Source: Zobellia amurskyensis (GTDB lineage Bacteria > Bacteroidota > Bacteroidia > Flavobacteriales > Flavobacteriaceae). Taken from it: 64,000 nt of DNA. A model generated the notes under the pieces. That model did no database searches and was not told the DNA's origin. It saw nothing but the letters and a program-made list of their open reading frames with translations. Below, in pieces: positions 27,893-37,507 of the stretch. Each line of letters starts with the position of its first letter. Position 1 is the stretch's first letter. Position numbers and translations under genes: made by a program. The stretch spans positions 1 to 64,000 of the forward strand of contig NZ_RCNR01000008.1 of the NCBI RefSeq assembly GCF_009725985.1. The letters are read 5' to 3'.

Positions 27893-29153
27893 ACTTTGGG
27901 CTTCTACATATAAAGAGTTTTTACTTGTTACACGAGACATTGGTGGGCTTGCCGTACTATTTCTCATGCCCTTGCTATTGGTTATCGTCATTACCACAAT
28001 TCAAGACAATTCATTCAAAAGTATAAAGGAGACCAAACTACCTATTCTTTTGGTAGATATGGATAAAGGAAAAGTGTCGGAAGACATTTTAAAAAGTCTG
28101 GCCGATTCCAAATTGTTTCAAGTAGACATGGCCGCTACGGACGAGGAAGCCAAACAACAAGTACTAAAAGGCGATTATCAACTGGCCATCGTTATTCCTG
28201 AAGACTTATCCTCTCAACTAGACATAAAAATCAATGAGAACGTAGACGGCATCCTTGCTAAATTCAGTGATGGCGAAGAAAGTATCCCTGAGGTAAAGTC
28301 CAAAATGGAACCCAAGGAGGTAAAACTGTACTTTGACCCGGCAACGCAACAATCGTTCAAAAGTTCCGTACGCAGTAATATTGATAAGATGATTTCAAAA
28401 ATTGAAACCGAAACCATCTACAAAGCCTTTCAAGCGCAATTAACGGACGACCCCTCAGAAGCTATTTTCGAAACCGAAAAGTTTATCACCTTCACTGAAA
28501 TTGTACCGAGTAAATACAAAGAGGCTTTGATACCAAACTCCACCCAGCATAATATTCCGGCGTGGACCCTCTTTGCTATCTTTTTTATTATTCTGCCCTT
28601 GGCCATTAACATGGTGAAGGAAAAGAATCAAGGCACATTTGTACGGCTACGAACCAACCCTGTTTCCTATGCAACGGTACTTGGCGGAAAAACCATTGTT
28701 TTTCTGGGGGTGTCATTGGTTCAGTTTGCACTAATGCTAGCTGTGGGAATATTTCTTTTCCCCCTAATTGGCTTGCCTAAATTAGATGTTTCCGGTAGAC
28801 TCACTCTTTTATTCGTAGTTGCATTTTTTGCTGGTCTAGCGGCTGTTGGTCTAGGTTTATTATTGGGAACCATTGCGAAGACCCAAGAACAATCAGCACC
28901 TTTTGGAGCCACCTTTGTTGTGATTCTAGCAGCAATTGGCGGGGTTTGGGTACCTGTTTTTGCCATGCCAAAATTTATGCAAGTACTCTCCAACCTATCA
29001 CCAATGAATTGGGGACTAAGTGCATTTTATGATGTATTTTTGCGCAATGCAACCTTTATTGAGCTAGTTCCAGAAATATCGCTATTACTTGCGTTTTTTG
29101 TGGTCACCACACTCATAGCCATTATCTATAACGAAAGAAAGAATGCCGTCTAA
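27885..29153 (+). CDS. ABC-2 type transporter permease
   Basis: A 422-residue permease with one N-terminal helix, a large extracytoplasmic domain (about 45-225) and five C-terminal helices, the YhfG/ABC-2 layout. I take the ATG at 27885 ([15 protein letters not shown]); a GTG two codons earlier is also open. It overlaps the ATPase gene by 8 nt and the thioesterase gene by 11 nt, a tightly coupled unit. Confidence 0.92.
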   Translation: MHKLWASTYKEFLLVTRDIGGLAVLFLMPLLLVIVITTIQDNSFKSIKETKLPILLVDMDKGKVSEDILKSLADSKLFQVDMAATDEEAKQQVLKGDYQLAIVIPEDLSSQLDIKINENVDGILAKFSDGEESIPEVKSKMEPKEVKLYFDPATQQSFKSSVRSNIDKMISKIETETIYKAFQAQLTDDPSEAIFETEKFITFTEIVPSKYKEALIPNSTQHNIPAWTLFAIFFIILPLAINMVKEKNQGTFVRLRTNPVSYATVLGGKTIVFLGVSLVQFALMLAVGIFLFPLIGLPKLDVSGRLTLLFVVAFFAGLAAVGLGLLLGTIAKTQEQSAPFGATFVVILAAIGGVWVPVFAMPKFMQVLSNLSPMNWGLSAFYDVFLRNATFIELVPEISLLLAFFVVTTLIAIIYNERKNAV

Positions 29154-29583
29154 CACCACCAAAAAAGAGATTAGTTTTACGAGTGAAGTCCGTGTACGAT
29201 TTGCAGAAACGGACCCACTAGGTATTGTCTGGCACGGCAACTATATTCAGTATTTTGAAGATGGTCGCGAGGCTTTTGGTCGGCACCATGGCATTTCGTA
29301 CCTGGACCAAAAAGACCATAATTTTTCAACCCCTATCGTTAAGTCTTCCTGTGAACATAAGCTTCCGTTAAGCTATGGAGATGTAGCTACCATAAAAACA
29401 ACCTACGTAGACTCCCAAGCGGCAAAGATGATTTTCAAATATGAAATCTTCAATCCTAAAGGAGCGGTTGTTTGTACTGGTGAAACGGTTCAGGTTTTTG
29501 TTGAATTAGGAGGCGAATTATCTCTGGTAATCCCAAAGTTTTTTGCCAAATGGAAGAAAAAAGTTGGCCTTTTAGATGAATAA
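29143..29583 (+). CDS. 4HBT-family acyl thioesterase
   Basis: A 146-residue hotdog thioesterase. VRFAETDPLGIVWHGNYIQYFEDGREAF carries the 4-hydroxybenzoyl-CoA thioesterase motif with its catalytic Asp in TDPLG. ApeE-like thioesterases occur in aryl-polyene clusters. It may release or proofread acyl chains. It overlaps the permease by 11 nt and the next ketosynthase by 8 nt. Confidence 0.9.
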   Translation: MPSNTTKKEISFTSEVRVRFAETDPLGIVWHGNYIQYFEDGREAFGRHHGISYLDQKDHNFSTPIVKSSCEHKLPLSYGDVATIKTTYVDSQAAKMIFKYEIFNPKGAVVCTGETVQVFVELGGELSLVIPKFFAKWKKKVGLLDE

Positions 29584-30724
29584 CGTTTACCTATCACATA
29601 ACAACATTGTTTCCGCATACGGATTTGATAGTGCTTCCGCGGTTGATAGCATTAAAAATGAGGTGACCGGACTTACATTGGTAGATGATTCCAAAATTCT
29701 ACCAAATCCATTTTATTCCTCCCTTATCCATCAAGAAAATCTGAAAAGCGAATTTCAGAAACTGGATACCAAGGAGGCTTACACGAGACTTGAACAAATA
29801 CTTCTGGTTTCCTTAGCGGATACGCTTAAGAAATCAGGAATAGAACTTACAGAACGGGTAGGCTTGATCGTTTCCACCACAAAAGGAAATATAGATGTTT
29901 TGGATCCCGATAATCCGTTTGATGAAAGCAGGGCATATCTTGGCGAATTAGGAAAAAAAATAGAAACTTTTTTTGGCTTTAAAAATGAAGCTATTGTCCT
30001 ATCCAACGCCTGTGTTTCAGGAGTTTTAGCTTTGGCCGTAGCCAAACGGTTAATTCACCAAGAACGCTATGACCATGTGTTTGTAGTTGCAGGAGATTTG
30101 GTAAGTAAATTTATTTTAACGGGTTTTAACTCGTTTCAAGCTTTAAGCGAATCGCCTTGCAGGCCCTATTGCAAAACCCGTGCAGGCATTAATATTGGGG
30201 AAGTGGGTTGCAGTATCCTTGTTACCAAGGAGAAATCCAATCTTGTGGAGGAATCCGTGCAAATTATTGGTGAAGCATCGTGCAACGATGCCAACCACAT
30301 CTCAGGCCCATCAAGAACAGGAGAAGGATTATACCGAAGTATTGTTTCCGCAATGGAGCAAGCAAAAGTAGAAGCTGACGCTATAGACTACATATCGGCC
30401 CATGGTACGGCTACGATGTTCAATGATGAAATGGAAGCCATTGCCTTCAACAGAGCTTATTTGCAAGACACTCCTTTAAATAGCCTAAAAGGATATTTTG
30501 GACATACCCTTGGGGCATCGGGACTATTGGAATCCATCATTGGGATGCATTCTTTACATTCCAACACACTTTATGCCTCACCGGGGTTTCAGGAGTTGGG
30601 CGTATCCCAACCATTGCATATCATCACCAAGACCTCACCAAAAGAAAGTAATATTTTCCTAAAAACTGCTTCTGGTTTTGGGGGGTGTAATACGGCGGCA
30701 ATTTTTAAAAAAGTTAATTCATGA
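29576..30724 (+). CDS. Beta-ketoacyl synthase
   Basis: A 382-residue ketosynthase with a full catalytic set: Cys146 in LSNACVSGVLALA, His in DYISAHGTATMFND and His in GYFGHTLGASG. It overlaps the thioesterase and, by 4 nt, the truncated ketosynthase-like gene that follows. The pairing with a partial, Cys-lacking partner recalls KS/chain-length-factor pairs. Confidence 0.9.
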   Translation: MNNVYLSHNNIVSAYGFDSASAVDSIKNEVTGLTLVDDSKILPNPFYSSLIHQENLKSEFQKLDTKEAYTRLEQILLVSLADTLKKSGIELTERVGLIVSTTKGNIDVLDPDNPFDESRAYLGELGKKIETFFGFKNEAIVLSNACVSGVLALAVAKRLIHQERYDHVFVVAGDLVSKFILTGFNSFQALSESPCRPYCKTRAGINIGEVGCSILVTKEKSNLVEESVQIIGEASCNDANHISGPSRTGEGLYRSIVSAMEQAKVEADAIDYISAHGTATMFNDEMEAIAFNRAYLQDTPLNSLKGYFGHTLGASGLLESIIGMHSLHSNTLYASPGFQELGVSQPLHIITKTSPKESNIFLKTASGFGGCNTAAIFKKVNS

Positions 30725-31329
30725 GCAGTCCTGAATATTACATAAAATCATACTGCCTTATTAGGGACGGTAAAGTCTCAAAGAACGGAGAGATTCTCTT
30801 TTCCGATGATTCCGAGGAATTTCCGGCTTTTATAAAATCAGCATACAAACACTTTGAAACAGACTATTCAAAGTTTTTTAAAATGGACAACCTCAGCAAA
30901 CTGGCATTTATGGGGGCAGAGGTGTTATTGTGTGAGAACGAAGAACAAAACACCGCTCTTGTTCTTTCAAACAGAGCCTCAAGTTTAGATACTGACCGAA
31001 AGCACCAAGCTGCCATAAGTAAAGAATCGGGCGCGTTTGCTAGTCCCGCTGTGTTTGTTTACACACTTCCGAATATCTGTATGGGTGAAATTAGCATTCG
31101 CCACAAACTGTATTCTGAAAATAGTTTCTTTATATTTGCCGAGTTTAACCCCTATTTATTGTCAGATTATGCCAATGATTTGCTAATATCGGGCAAGGCC
31201 AATGAAGTTTTATGCGGCTGGGTTGACTATGACAAAGGAAAATATGATGCGTTTTTATACGTTATCGCTAAAAAAGGTATGTTGCCCCATAACACAGGGG
31301 AACTTACCAAATTATATAGAACAAAATGA
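30721..31329 (+). CDS. Truncated ketosynthase-like protein (no active Cys)
   Basis: A 202-residue protein. SKLAFMGAEVLL and SPAVFVYTLPNICMGEISIRHKLYSENSFF match the middle of the N-terminal half of a ketosynthase, where PNxxxGxxSIRxxL precedes the active site. The catalytic Cys region and the His motifs are missing, and the length is half of a normal enzyme. It overlaps the neighbours by 4 nt on both sides, so it is maintained as a gene rather than decayed. Possibly a structural partner of the preceding synthase. Confidence 0.72.
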   Translation: MSSPEYYIKSYCLIRDGKVSKNGEILFSDDSEEFPAFIKSAYKHFETDYSKFFKMDNLSKLAFMGAEVLLCENEEQNTALVLSNRASSLDTDRKHQAAISKESGAFASPAVFVYTLPNICMGEISIRHKLYSENSFFIFAEFNPYLLSDYANDLLISGKANEVLCGWVDYDKGKYDAFLYVIAKKGMLPHNTGELTKLYRTK

Positions 31330-31583
31330 GCGAACTTAAACAAGAATTGAAGGAAAAAATCATCGAACAATTAAATTTGGAAGATGTTTCCGTTGACGAA
31401 ATCGCAAACGACGACCCACTTTTTGGAGAAGGTCTTGGTCTTGATTCAATTGATGCGCTAGAGCTAATTGTAATGTTAGATAAAGATTATGGTATTAGAT
31501 TGGCAGACCCAAAAGAGGGTCGTAAAATCTTTGAATCTATAGACACAATGGCCGCTTACATAGCTGCTAACCGAACCAACTAA
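31326..31583 (+). CDS. Acyl carrier protein 2
   Basis: An 85-residue acidic carrier with the phosphopantetheine site in GLGLDSIDALELIVML. It overlaps the preceding gene by 4 nt. Two carriers in one cluster fit one for the aryl polyene and one for the dialkylresorcinol precursors. Confidence 0.93.
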   Translation: MSELKQELKEKIIEQLNLEDVSVDEIANDDPLFGEGLGLDSIDALELIVMLDKDYGIRLADPKEGRKIFESIDTMAAYIAANRTN

Positions 31584-31709
31584 GGGTTCAATCGTTCTTT
31601 AAGTTGCCAAGCACACGGATTTACAACTAGAGTAAGCCGTTTACAACAATCGCACTTAAGCCTAAGATTCGTATTTTTATTCTTATATCTATAATACATC
31701 CAAATTAAT

Positions 31710-32915
31710 ATGTGCAAGGGCGTAGCAATTACTGGCATGGGTGCTATTTCTGCCATTGGAAACAATGTGCAAGAAAACTATGATGCACTGGTTTCCGGTA
31801 AAATTGGTATTTCTAGAATTTCTAAAGTAGATACCGTTCATAAGAACGATATTATGGTCGGGGAAATTGAAATGACCAATGACCAATTAAAGCAAGAACT
31901 GGGTATTGCCAAAGAAACTGCGGTATCAAGAACTGCCCTTCTGGCCATGCTTGCTGCCGATGAAGCCCTAAAACAAGCTGGAATTAACGATATAAACGAT
32001 TGCGAAACCGGACTTATCTCTGGAACCACCGTGGGTGGCATGGACCAATCCGAAAAATATTATTTTGAATACCTTGAAAGCGATGAGCACTGGGGCCATA
32101 TTAACGGACTCCATGCTGGGGATTCTACCCAAAAACTTGCAGACCATTTAGGGTTAACAGAAAGCTTTGTTTCCACTATAAGTACCGCTTGCTCCTCTGC
32201 CGCAAATGCTATTATGCTGGGGGCGCGAATGATAAAATCAGGTCAGTTAGACCGTGTAGTGGTGGGTGGCACGGATAGCCTTTGTAAATTCACCATAAAC
32301 GGATTTAAGACCTTGATGATTTTATCCGACACCTACAACACTCCATTTGATGATGAAAGAAAAGGGTTAAACCTTGGTGAAGCCGCTGCCTATCTCGTCT
32401 TGGAATCTGACGAGATTGTAAAAAGGGACAACAAAAAAGTGTTGGGCTATGTAACGGGTTATGGCAATGCCAATGATGCCTTTCACCAGACTGCATCTTC
32501 CGAAAATGGTGATGGAGCGGTTCTTGCCATGGAGAAAGCATTAAAAGTTTCGGGTTTAAACCCTTCGGATATAGATTACGTGAACGCGCATGGTACCGCA
32601 ACCCCTAACAACGACCTTTCCGAAGGCCGTGCATTACTTCGCATGTTTGGAGACCAAGTACCGGAATTCAGTTCAACCAAAGCGTTTACAGGCCACACGC
32701 TGGCCGTTGCCGGTGGCATAGAAGCCGTATATTCGGTTTTGGCTCTGCAGAACAATGTAATTTATCCCAACCTGAATTTCAAGACGCCCATGAAGGAGTT
32801 TAATTTGCTTCCGCAAACGACGGTAAAACAAAAGGAGTTACGCCATGTACTTTCTAATTCCTTTGGATTTGGCGGAAACTGTTCTACTTTAATCTTTTCC
32901 AAAGAAGCCCAATGA
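31710..32915 (+). CDS. Beta-ketoacyl-ACP synthase (aryl-polyene KS)
   Basis: A 401-residue ketosynthase. Cys161 lies in STISTACSSAANAIML, the histidines in DYVNAHGTATPNND and STKAFTGHTLAVAGG. It overlaps the next, Cys-lacking ketosynthase-like gene by 4 nt; together they look like the KS/chain-length-factor pair that extends aryl polyenes. A 126-nt gap before it may hold a promoter, but no clear box was found. Confidence 0.93.
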   Translation: MCKGVAITGMGAISAIGNNVQENYDALVSGKIGISRISKVDTVHKNDIMVGEIEMTNDQLKQELGIAKETAVSRTALLAMLAADEALKQAGINDINDCETGLISGTTVGGMDQSEKYYFEYLESDEHWGHINGLHAGDSTQKLADHLGLTESFVSTISTACSSAANAIMLGARMIKSGQLDRVVVGGTDSLCKFTINGFKTLMILSDTYNTPFDDERKGLNLGEAAAYLVLESDEIVKRDNKKVLGYVTGYGNANDAFHQTASSENGDGAVLAMEKALKVSGLNPSDIDYVNAHGTATPNNDLSEGRALLRMFGDQVPEFSSTKAFTGHTLAVAGGIEAVYSVLALQNNVIYPNLNFKTPMKEFNLLPQTTVKQKELRHVLSNSFGFGGNCSTLIFSKEAQ

Positions 32916-33976
32916 AACCAGTATATATAAATAGCATAGGTTCCGTTTCGGCCCAGAAAACTTTTGACAATAAAGAGTTTCTCAATGAGATTAGGGACTA
33001 TAATGACACCGTAATTCACGTCATAGACCCAAATTACAAAGAATACATTCCACCAGCAGCGGCACGCCGTATGGCGCGTGGCATTAAAATGAGTACCGTA
33101 AGTTCTAAAAATGCCCTTACGGAAGCCGGAATAGAAAATGTAGATGCTATTATTGTTGGTACCGGTCTAGGCTGCATTGGAGACTCAGAACGCTTCGTAA
33201 GCGATATCATTAAAAATGACGAACAATTTTTAACCCCTACCCGCTTTATACAGTCCTCCCACAATACAGTGGCCGGGCAAATTGCATTGGGCTTAGGGTG
33301 TAAAGGACATAATTTCACTTTTGTACATTCGGCTGTTTCTTTTGAGTCTTCACTTATAGATGCAAAAATGATGCTTCAGAACAATGAAGCCGATACGGTT
33401 TTAGTTGGAGGTGTAGACGAACTAGTAGAGCATCACGTAACCACGCACCGTTTAATCGGACATATTAAAAAGGAACCTGTTACCTCAAAAGACCTTTTAC
33501 AGTCAAAGACCGAAGGCATGGTCATGGGCGAAGGGTCTCACTTTTTTGTGCTTTCCAATAAAAAATCGAACTCTTGCTATGCCCAGTTGCTTGCCGTAAA
33601 AACATTCAACACACTTGCTAAAGACCAAGTACAGCAAAAAATTATTGCTTTATTAGAAAAACAGGAAATGACGATTAAAGACATAGACCTTGTTATTCTT
33701 GGCAACAATGGCGATGTAAATTATGATGATTATTACGAGCAACTTAGTGCCTCTCTACTAAAAAATACCTCGCAAGCTTATTACAAGCATCTTTCAGGAG
33801 AGTATGATACCGCAACGGGGTTTGCCTTTTGGTTGGCCAATAAAATTCTAAAAACACAGAACATTCCTGAAAGCGTTCAATTGAATACTGTTGAACCCTC
33901 TAAACTACAGACCATCTTGGTATATAACCAATATCGAGGAGAAAACCATAGTCTCACCTTAATCCAAAAATGCTAA
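32912..33976 (+). CDS. Ketosynthase-like chain-length factor (Cys absent)
   Basis: A 354-residue thiolase-fold protein. At the active-site position the sequence is FVHSAVSFESSLIDA, with Val142 where the catalytic Cys should be. The histidine motifs of the C-terminal half are also gone. The N-terminal PPAAARRMARGIKMS is typical for ketosynthase-like partners. It overlaps the active synthase by 4 nt. By analogy with type II polyketide systems it should set chain length as an inactive partner. Confidence 0.87.
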   Translation: MKPVYINSIGSVSAQKTFDNKEFLNEIRDYNDTVIHVIDPNYKEYIPPAAARRMARGIKMSTVSSKNALTEAGIENVDAIIVGTGLGCIGDSERFVSDIIKNDEQFLTPTRFIQSSHNTVAGQIALGLGCKGHNFTFVHSAVSFESSLIDAKMMLQNNEADTVLVGGVDELVEHHVTTHRLIGHIKKEPVTSKDLLQSKTEGMVMGEGSHFFVLSNKKSNSCYAQLLAVKTFNTLAKDQVQQKIIALLEKQEMTIKDIDLVILGNNGDVNYDDYYEQLSASLLKNTSQAYYKHLSGEYDTATGFAFWLANKILKTQNIPESVQLNTVEPSKLQTILVYNQYRGENHSLTLIQKC

Positions 33977-34746
33977 AGCGGAAAAGGGTAAATACCGCCG
34001 CTATTGCTCTTTTGTTTGTACTAGGAGTGCTATGTTTTTTGGGTCACATGCCTTGGTGGGTCATTCTTTTACTGCTTTTCGTTTGGTTTGCCATAACGGT
34101 CCTCGGCTCTTTCTTTATCCAATGGAATTACCATCTAAACTCGGCACACTCCAATAAAAACCTCAACAATAATTGGGTTTCCATAACATTTGATGACGGA
34201 CCCAATAGCGAATTCACCCCAAGAGTTCTTGATTTACTTGCAAAGTATAATGCTAAAGCTACCTTTTTCTGCATTGGCCAACAGGTTGAAAAACATCCGG
34301 ATATCTTAAAGAAAATCATTGCCCAAGGGCATACTATTGGTAACCATACCTACACCCATGCCAATACCTTTGGTTTTTTTCCGTTGGATAAGGTAATGAA
34401 CGAAATCACCCGAACAAAAAAAGCGGTCCATGCCTTGACGGAAAAGGAAATGATGCTCTATCGCCCGGCCTTTGGGGTAACCAATCCACAAATTGAGAAA
34501 GCCATTAAAAAACTAAACCTACATTCTATTGGGTGGAACGTACGTTCGCTGGATACCACATCTAGGTCCGAAAAAACTATTTTAAAACGCATTACAAGAA
34601 AGGTTTCAAAAGGTGATATTATATTGCTTCATGACACCAGCGAAAAAACTATAGTCGTTTTGGAACAGTTATTGTTATTTTTGCGAGAGAAAAATCTTAG
34701 TTCGGTCACTGTTGATCGTTTACTAGAAATCGAAGCTTATGCATAA
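33970..34746 (+). CDS. NodB-type polysaccharide deacetylase, membrane-anchored
   Basis: A 258-residue protein. Two N-terminal hydrophobic segments (about 10-50) are followed by a NodB domain: ITFDDGPNSEFTPRVLDLL (catalytic and metal Asp), GNHTYTHAN (metal His pair) and DIILLHD near the C-terminus. It overlaps both neighbours by 7-8 nt. Its substrate in pigment assembly is not obvious; a hydrolytic step on an ester or amide at the membrane is possible. Confidence 0.9.
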   Translation: MLKRKRVNTAAIALLFVLGVLCFLGHMPWWVILLLLFVWFAITVLGSFFIQWNYHLNSAHSNKNLNNNWVSITFDDGPNSEFTPRVLDLLAKYNAKATFFCIGQQVEKHPDILKKIIAQGHTIGNHTYTHANTFGFFPLDKVMNEITRTKKAVHALTEKEMMLYRPAFGVTNPQIEKAIKKLNLHSIGWNVRSLDTTSRSEKTILKRITRKVSKGDIILLHDTSEKTIVVLEQLLLFLREKNLSSVTVDRLLEIEAYA

Positions 34747-35356
34747 GATACTTTTTCTTCTGTTTTTTATATCCCTGTCTGCCGTGGCCCAAAAGGAAAT
34801 GACCTCAGCGGAAGCTACGGCTTTAAAGGCTAAGGTAAAAACTAGGGCAAACGCTACTACTACGGTATTGAGCGAGTTTACGCAATACAAACATTTAGAC
34901 TTCCTATCGGATGATATCGTATCTCAGGGCAAACTGGCCTTTAAGGTGCCCAATTTGGTAAAATGGGAGTACACCAAGCCTTTTGCCTATTCCGTTTTGT
35001 TCAAAAACGAAACCCTGTTCATTAATGATGACGGTAACAAGAGCAATATGGATGTGGGGTCCAACAAAATATTTAAACAGTTGAACCAGCTTATAACGGC
35101 CAGCATTCGTGGCGACATGTTTGACGATAATGAATTCAACATAAAATATTTCAAAATAAACGATTCTAGCTTGGTCTATTTTCTCCCCAAAGACGAGCAG
35201 TTCTCCAAATTTATAAAAGCATTTCACCTTTCCTTCAACGCCAATGGCGACGTAACAGAAGTAAAGATGATCGAGCCTTCAGACGATTATACCCAAATAA
35301 AGTTTACCGATCGTATCGTGAACAAAAACTTGCCAGATGCGGTTTTTACTCACTAG
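34739..35356 (+). CDS. LolA-like periplasmic carrier protein
   Basis: A 205-residue protein with signal peptide ending AVAQ. TVLSEFTQYKHLDFLSDDIVSQGKLAFKVPNLVKWEYTKPFAY is the LolA/outer-membrane lipoprotein carrier pattern (F-x-Q-x4-L ... G-x3-F-x-P ... W-x-Y). Aryl-polyene clusters carry a similar gene. It probably ferries the hydrophobic pigment across the periplasm to the lipoprotein encoded next, with which it overlaps by 20 nt. Confidence 0.85.
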   Translation: MHKILFLLFFISLSAVAQKEMTSAEATALKAKVKTRANATTTVLSEFTQYKHLDFLSDDIVSQGKLAFKVPNLVKWEYTKPFAYSVLFKNETLFINDDGNKSNMDVGSNKIFKQLNQLITASIRGDMFDDNEFNIKYFKINDSSLVYFLPKDEQFSKFIKAFHLSFNANGDVTEVKMIEPSDDYTQIKFTDRIVNKNLPDAVFTH

Positions 35357-35948
35357 CCTTTGCTTTTTTCTATTGATTGGCTGCGCTTCCTACCCGGTTC
35401 AAAATGGGTTTGAGCCTGAAAACGGCTCGCTCCGGGAAACTTCAAATCCTTATTTTGCCAATACCGAAAAAGACTATGTTTACAAGGCTAAAATAGATGC
35501 TTTCAACAAATCTTTTGGCGGCATATTTATCGTGAAAAAATTAGGTGAAGCGCACCATCGTATTGCATTCACTACTGAAATAGGCAATACTATTTTTGAT
35601 TTTACTTTTGAAGGAAATGATTTTAAGGTAAATCGTATTCTAAAAGAGCTGGACAAAAAAGTACTCATCAATATCTTAAAAAGAGATTTTAAAGCGTTGA
35701 TACAGGAACAATCTAGAGTAAAAAATAGTTTCACCTCAGACAAGAACACCATATTGCAAACGGATATCCTCTCTAAAAAACATTATTTTTATTATGCAGA
35801 TAGGCAACTACATAAAATTGCCCGCGTAGACCGGAATAAAGAAAAAGTAGAATTTAATTTCACCCAAATAGAAGAGCAATTTGCAAAAGAAATTGAGATA
35901 GCACACCATAATTTCAAACTTCATATTGCATTAAAAGCGTTGAAATGA
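35337..35948 (+). CDS. LolB/ApeL-like outer-membrane lipoprotein
   Basis: A 203-residue lipoprotein: MRFLLTSLCFFLLIGCASYP has a clear lipobox LIGC. The mature part, with GGIFIVKKLGEAHHRIAFTTEIGNTIFDFTFEG, looks like a LolB-type half-barrel. Its place directly after the LolA-like gene fits a receptor that inserts the pigment in the outer membrane. Family membership is inferred from layout and context. Confidence 0.72.
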   Translation: MRFLLTSLCFFLLIGCASYPVQNGFEPENGSLRETSNPYFANTEKDYVYKAKIDAFNKSFGGIFIVKKLGEAHHRIAFTTEIGNTIFDFTFEGNDFKVNRILKELDKKVLINILKRDFKALIQEQSRVKNSFTSDKNTILQTDILSKKHYFYYADRQLHKIARVDRNKEKVEFNFTQIEEQFAKEIEIAHHNFKLHIALKALK

Positions 35949-36532
35949 AAACACTAAAACTACTCTTAACAATAATGGTTTTCTCCAGTGCGAGAACAAC
36001 TCTAGCCCAGACCCGCCCAGGAATAAAGGTAGGCTTGAACAATTCCAATATCAGTAACACCACCCTTGATACAAAGTCAGGAATTTACATAGGGGCATTT
36101 GTAGATATCCCCATTTCTGATTATTACACCTTGCAACCTGAACTTTTGTATTCCAACCAAGGTGGAAAATCTAACTCCGACCAATACGGTGATGTCAATA
36201 TTAACTATATTTCCATAGGGTTACCCAATAAATTTTATGTGAGCTCCAATAAAGGGTTTCACTTTATACTTGGTCTAGGCCTAGACATTAACTTTGAGAA
36301 CAATTTTGTTAATTTGACCAACTTTAACGGTGATGATGAAATCTCACCAGTTGATGTATCCGTTTTTGGTGGAATAGGCTATGAATTCGATTTTGGTTTG
36401 ATTCTTGAAGCACGTTACAAACAAGGTACTGTAAGCGTTGATTTCTTTGGCGAGGACGACCTTTATGAAGAAGCGGGAAGCAACTTAAACGGCGTATTTC
36501 AAATAGGCGCCGCATATAAATTTAAACTATAA
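35945..36532 (+). CDS. Outer-membrane beta-barrel protein (PorT-like)
   Basis: A 195-residue protein with signal peptide ending TTLAQ and alternating beta strands: GIKVGLNNSNIS, GIYIGAFVDIPISDYYTLQPELLYSNQGGK and a C-terminal YKFKL. This is the small porin/PorT-like eight-stranded barrel of Bacteroidota. It overlaps the lipoprotein gene by 4 nt. A role in the surface display of pigment is an inference. Confidence 0.85.
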   Translation: MKTLKLLLTIMVFSSARTTLAQTRPGIKVGLNNSNISNTTLDTKSGIYIGAFVDIPISDYYTLQPELLYSNQGGKSNSDQYGDVNINYISIGLPNKFYVSSNKGFHFILGLGLDINFENNFVNLTNFNGDDEISPVDVSVFGGIGYEFDFGLILEARYKQGTVSVDFFGEDDLYEEAGSNLNGVFQIGAAYKFKL

Positions 36533-36536
36533 CAAC

Positions 36537-36905
36537 ATGCTGATTGAAGGGCTATATACCGTAGAAGATTTTAAACAAGAAGACCAAACGGTCCATGCTA
36601 CGGTAAAACTAAACGCCGCACATGATGTTTTTAAAGGTCATTTTCCAGGTAACCCCGTGATGCCCGGAGTTTGCATGATTCAGATTATTAAAGAACTTAC
36701 CGAGCAGGCCACAGGCAAAACATTGTTTCTATCGGTTGCGTCAAATATTAAGTTTATGGCGATAATCAATCCCGAGAAAAATGATGTTGTTCAACTTACA
36801 TTAACAATCTCTGAAGAAGATACAACTGTAAAAGTAAAAAACACCACTTCTTTTGAAGAGACATTGGCACTAAAACTTAGTGCTACTTTTAATATTCTAG
36901 CCTAG
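36537..36905 (+). CDS. FabZ/ApeI-like 3-hydroxyacyl-ACP dehydratase
   Basis: A 122-residue hotdog protein. FKGHFPGNPVMPGVCMIQIIKEL contains the catalytic His in GHFP and the PGV turn. The acidic residue that follows in FabZ (MIE) is Gln here (MIQ), as also seen in some ApeI-type dehydratases. It is the only dehydratase of the cluster with the GHFP histidine and so the best candidate for polyene double-bond formation. Confidence 0.87.
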   Translation: MLIEGLYTVEDFKQEDQTVHATVKLNAAHDVFKGHFPGNPVMPGVCMIQIIKELTEQATGKTLFLSVASNIKFMAIINPEKNDVVQLTLTISEEDTTVKVKNTTSFEETLALKLSATFNILA

Positions 36906-36910
36906 ACGTT

Positions 36911-37414
36911 ATGAATTTAAAACTTGTTTTTTTGGTTATATTTTCCGCCTTCTATATGGCGAGCCCAGCGGACTTGCCTAAAGTAAGAACTGCTTATATA
37001 GAAGCATCCGAAAATGAAGCGGCCACCAAAGCACTTCATGAGGACCTAGTATCGGTGGCTAAAACCGATGACAAAACACTTGTAGCCTTTAAAGGAGCAG
37101 CAACCACTATGATGGCCAAGTATGCCAAAGGCATAAGAGACAAGAAAAACTTCTTTAAAGAGGGCGCTGAGCTTTTAGAGTTCGCCATAACTTCAGAACC
37201 TGAGAATGTAGAAATACGTTGTATTCGCTTAAGTGTTCAGGAAAACGTTCCCAAAATTACTGGTTACACTAAAAATATTGACGAGGATAAGCAATTTATA
37301 CTCGATAATTTCAAATCGATTACCAATACAAACAGTAAGGATTTCGTTAAAGGATATATTTCTAAATCCGAAGCCTTTAACGAATCAGAAAGGCAATTGC
37401 TGCAAGGTTCGTAA
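36911..37414 (+). CDS. Pigment-cluster exported hypothetical protein
   Basis: A 167-residue protein with a short signal peptide (LVFLVIFSAFYMASPA) and a helical mature part (AATTMMAKYAKGIRDKKNFFKEGAELLEFAITSEPENVEIRCIRLSVQENVPK). Repeating helix pairs suggest a TPR-like fold. No catalytic motif. Genes like it occur in flexirubin loci of other flavobacteria as far as I recall; function unknown. Confidence 0.78.
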   Translation: MNLKLVFLVIFSAFYMASPADLPKVRTAYIEASENEAATKALHEDLVSVAKTDDKTLVAFKGAATTMMAKYAKGIRDKKNFFKEGAELLEFAITSEPENVEIRCIRLSVQENVPKITGYTKNIDEDKQFILDNFKSITNTNSKDFVKGYISKSEAFNESERQLLQGS

Positions 37415-37507
37415 TACGTATCTTTGTAAAAAATTCGAACCGGTTTCTTGAACCCTTTGAAAAAATTGCTCGTGTCAACCCCTATTGTTCCAACACTTCA
37501 AAACACC

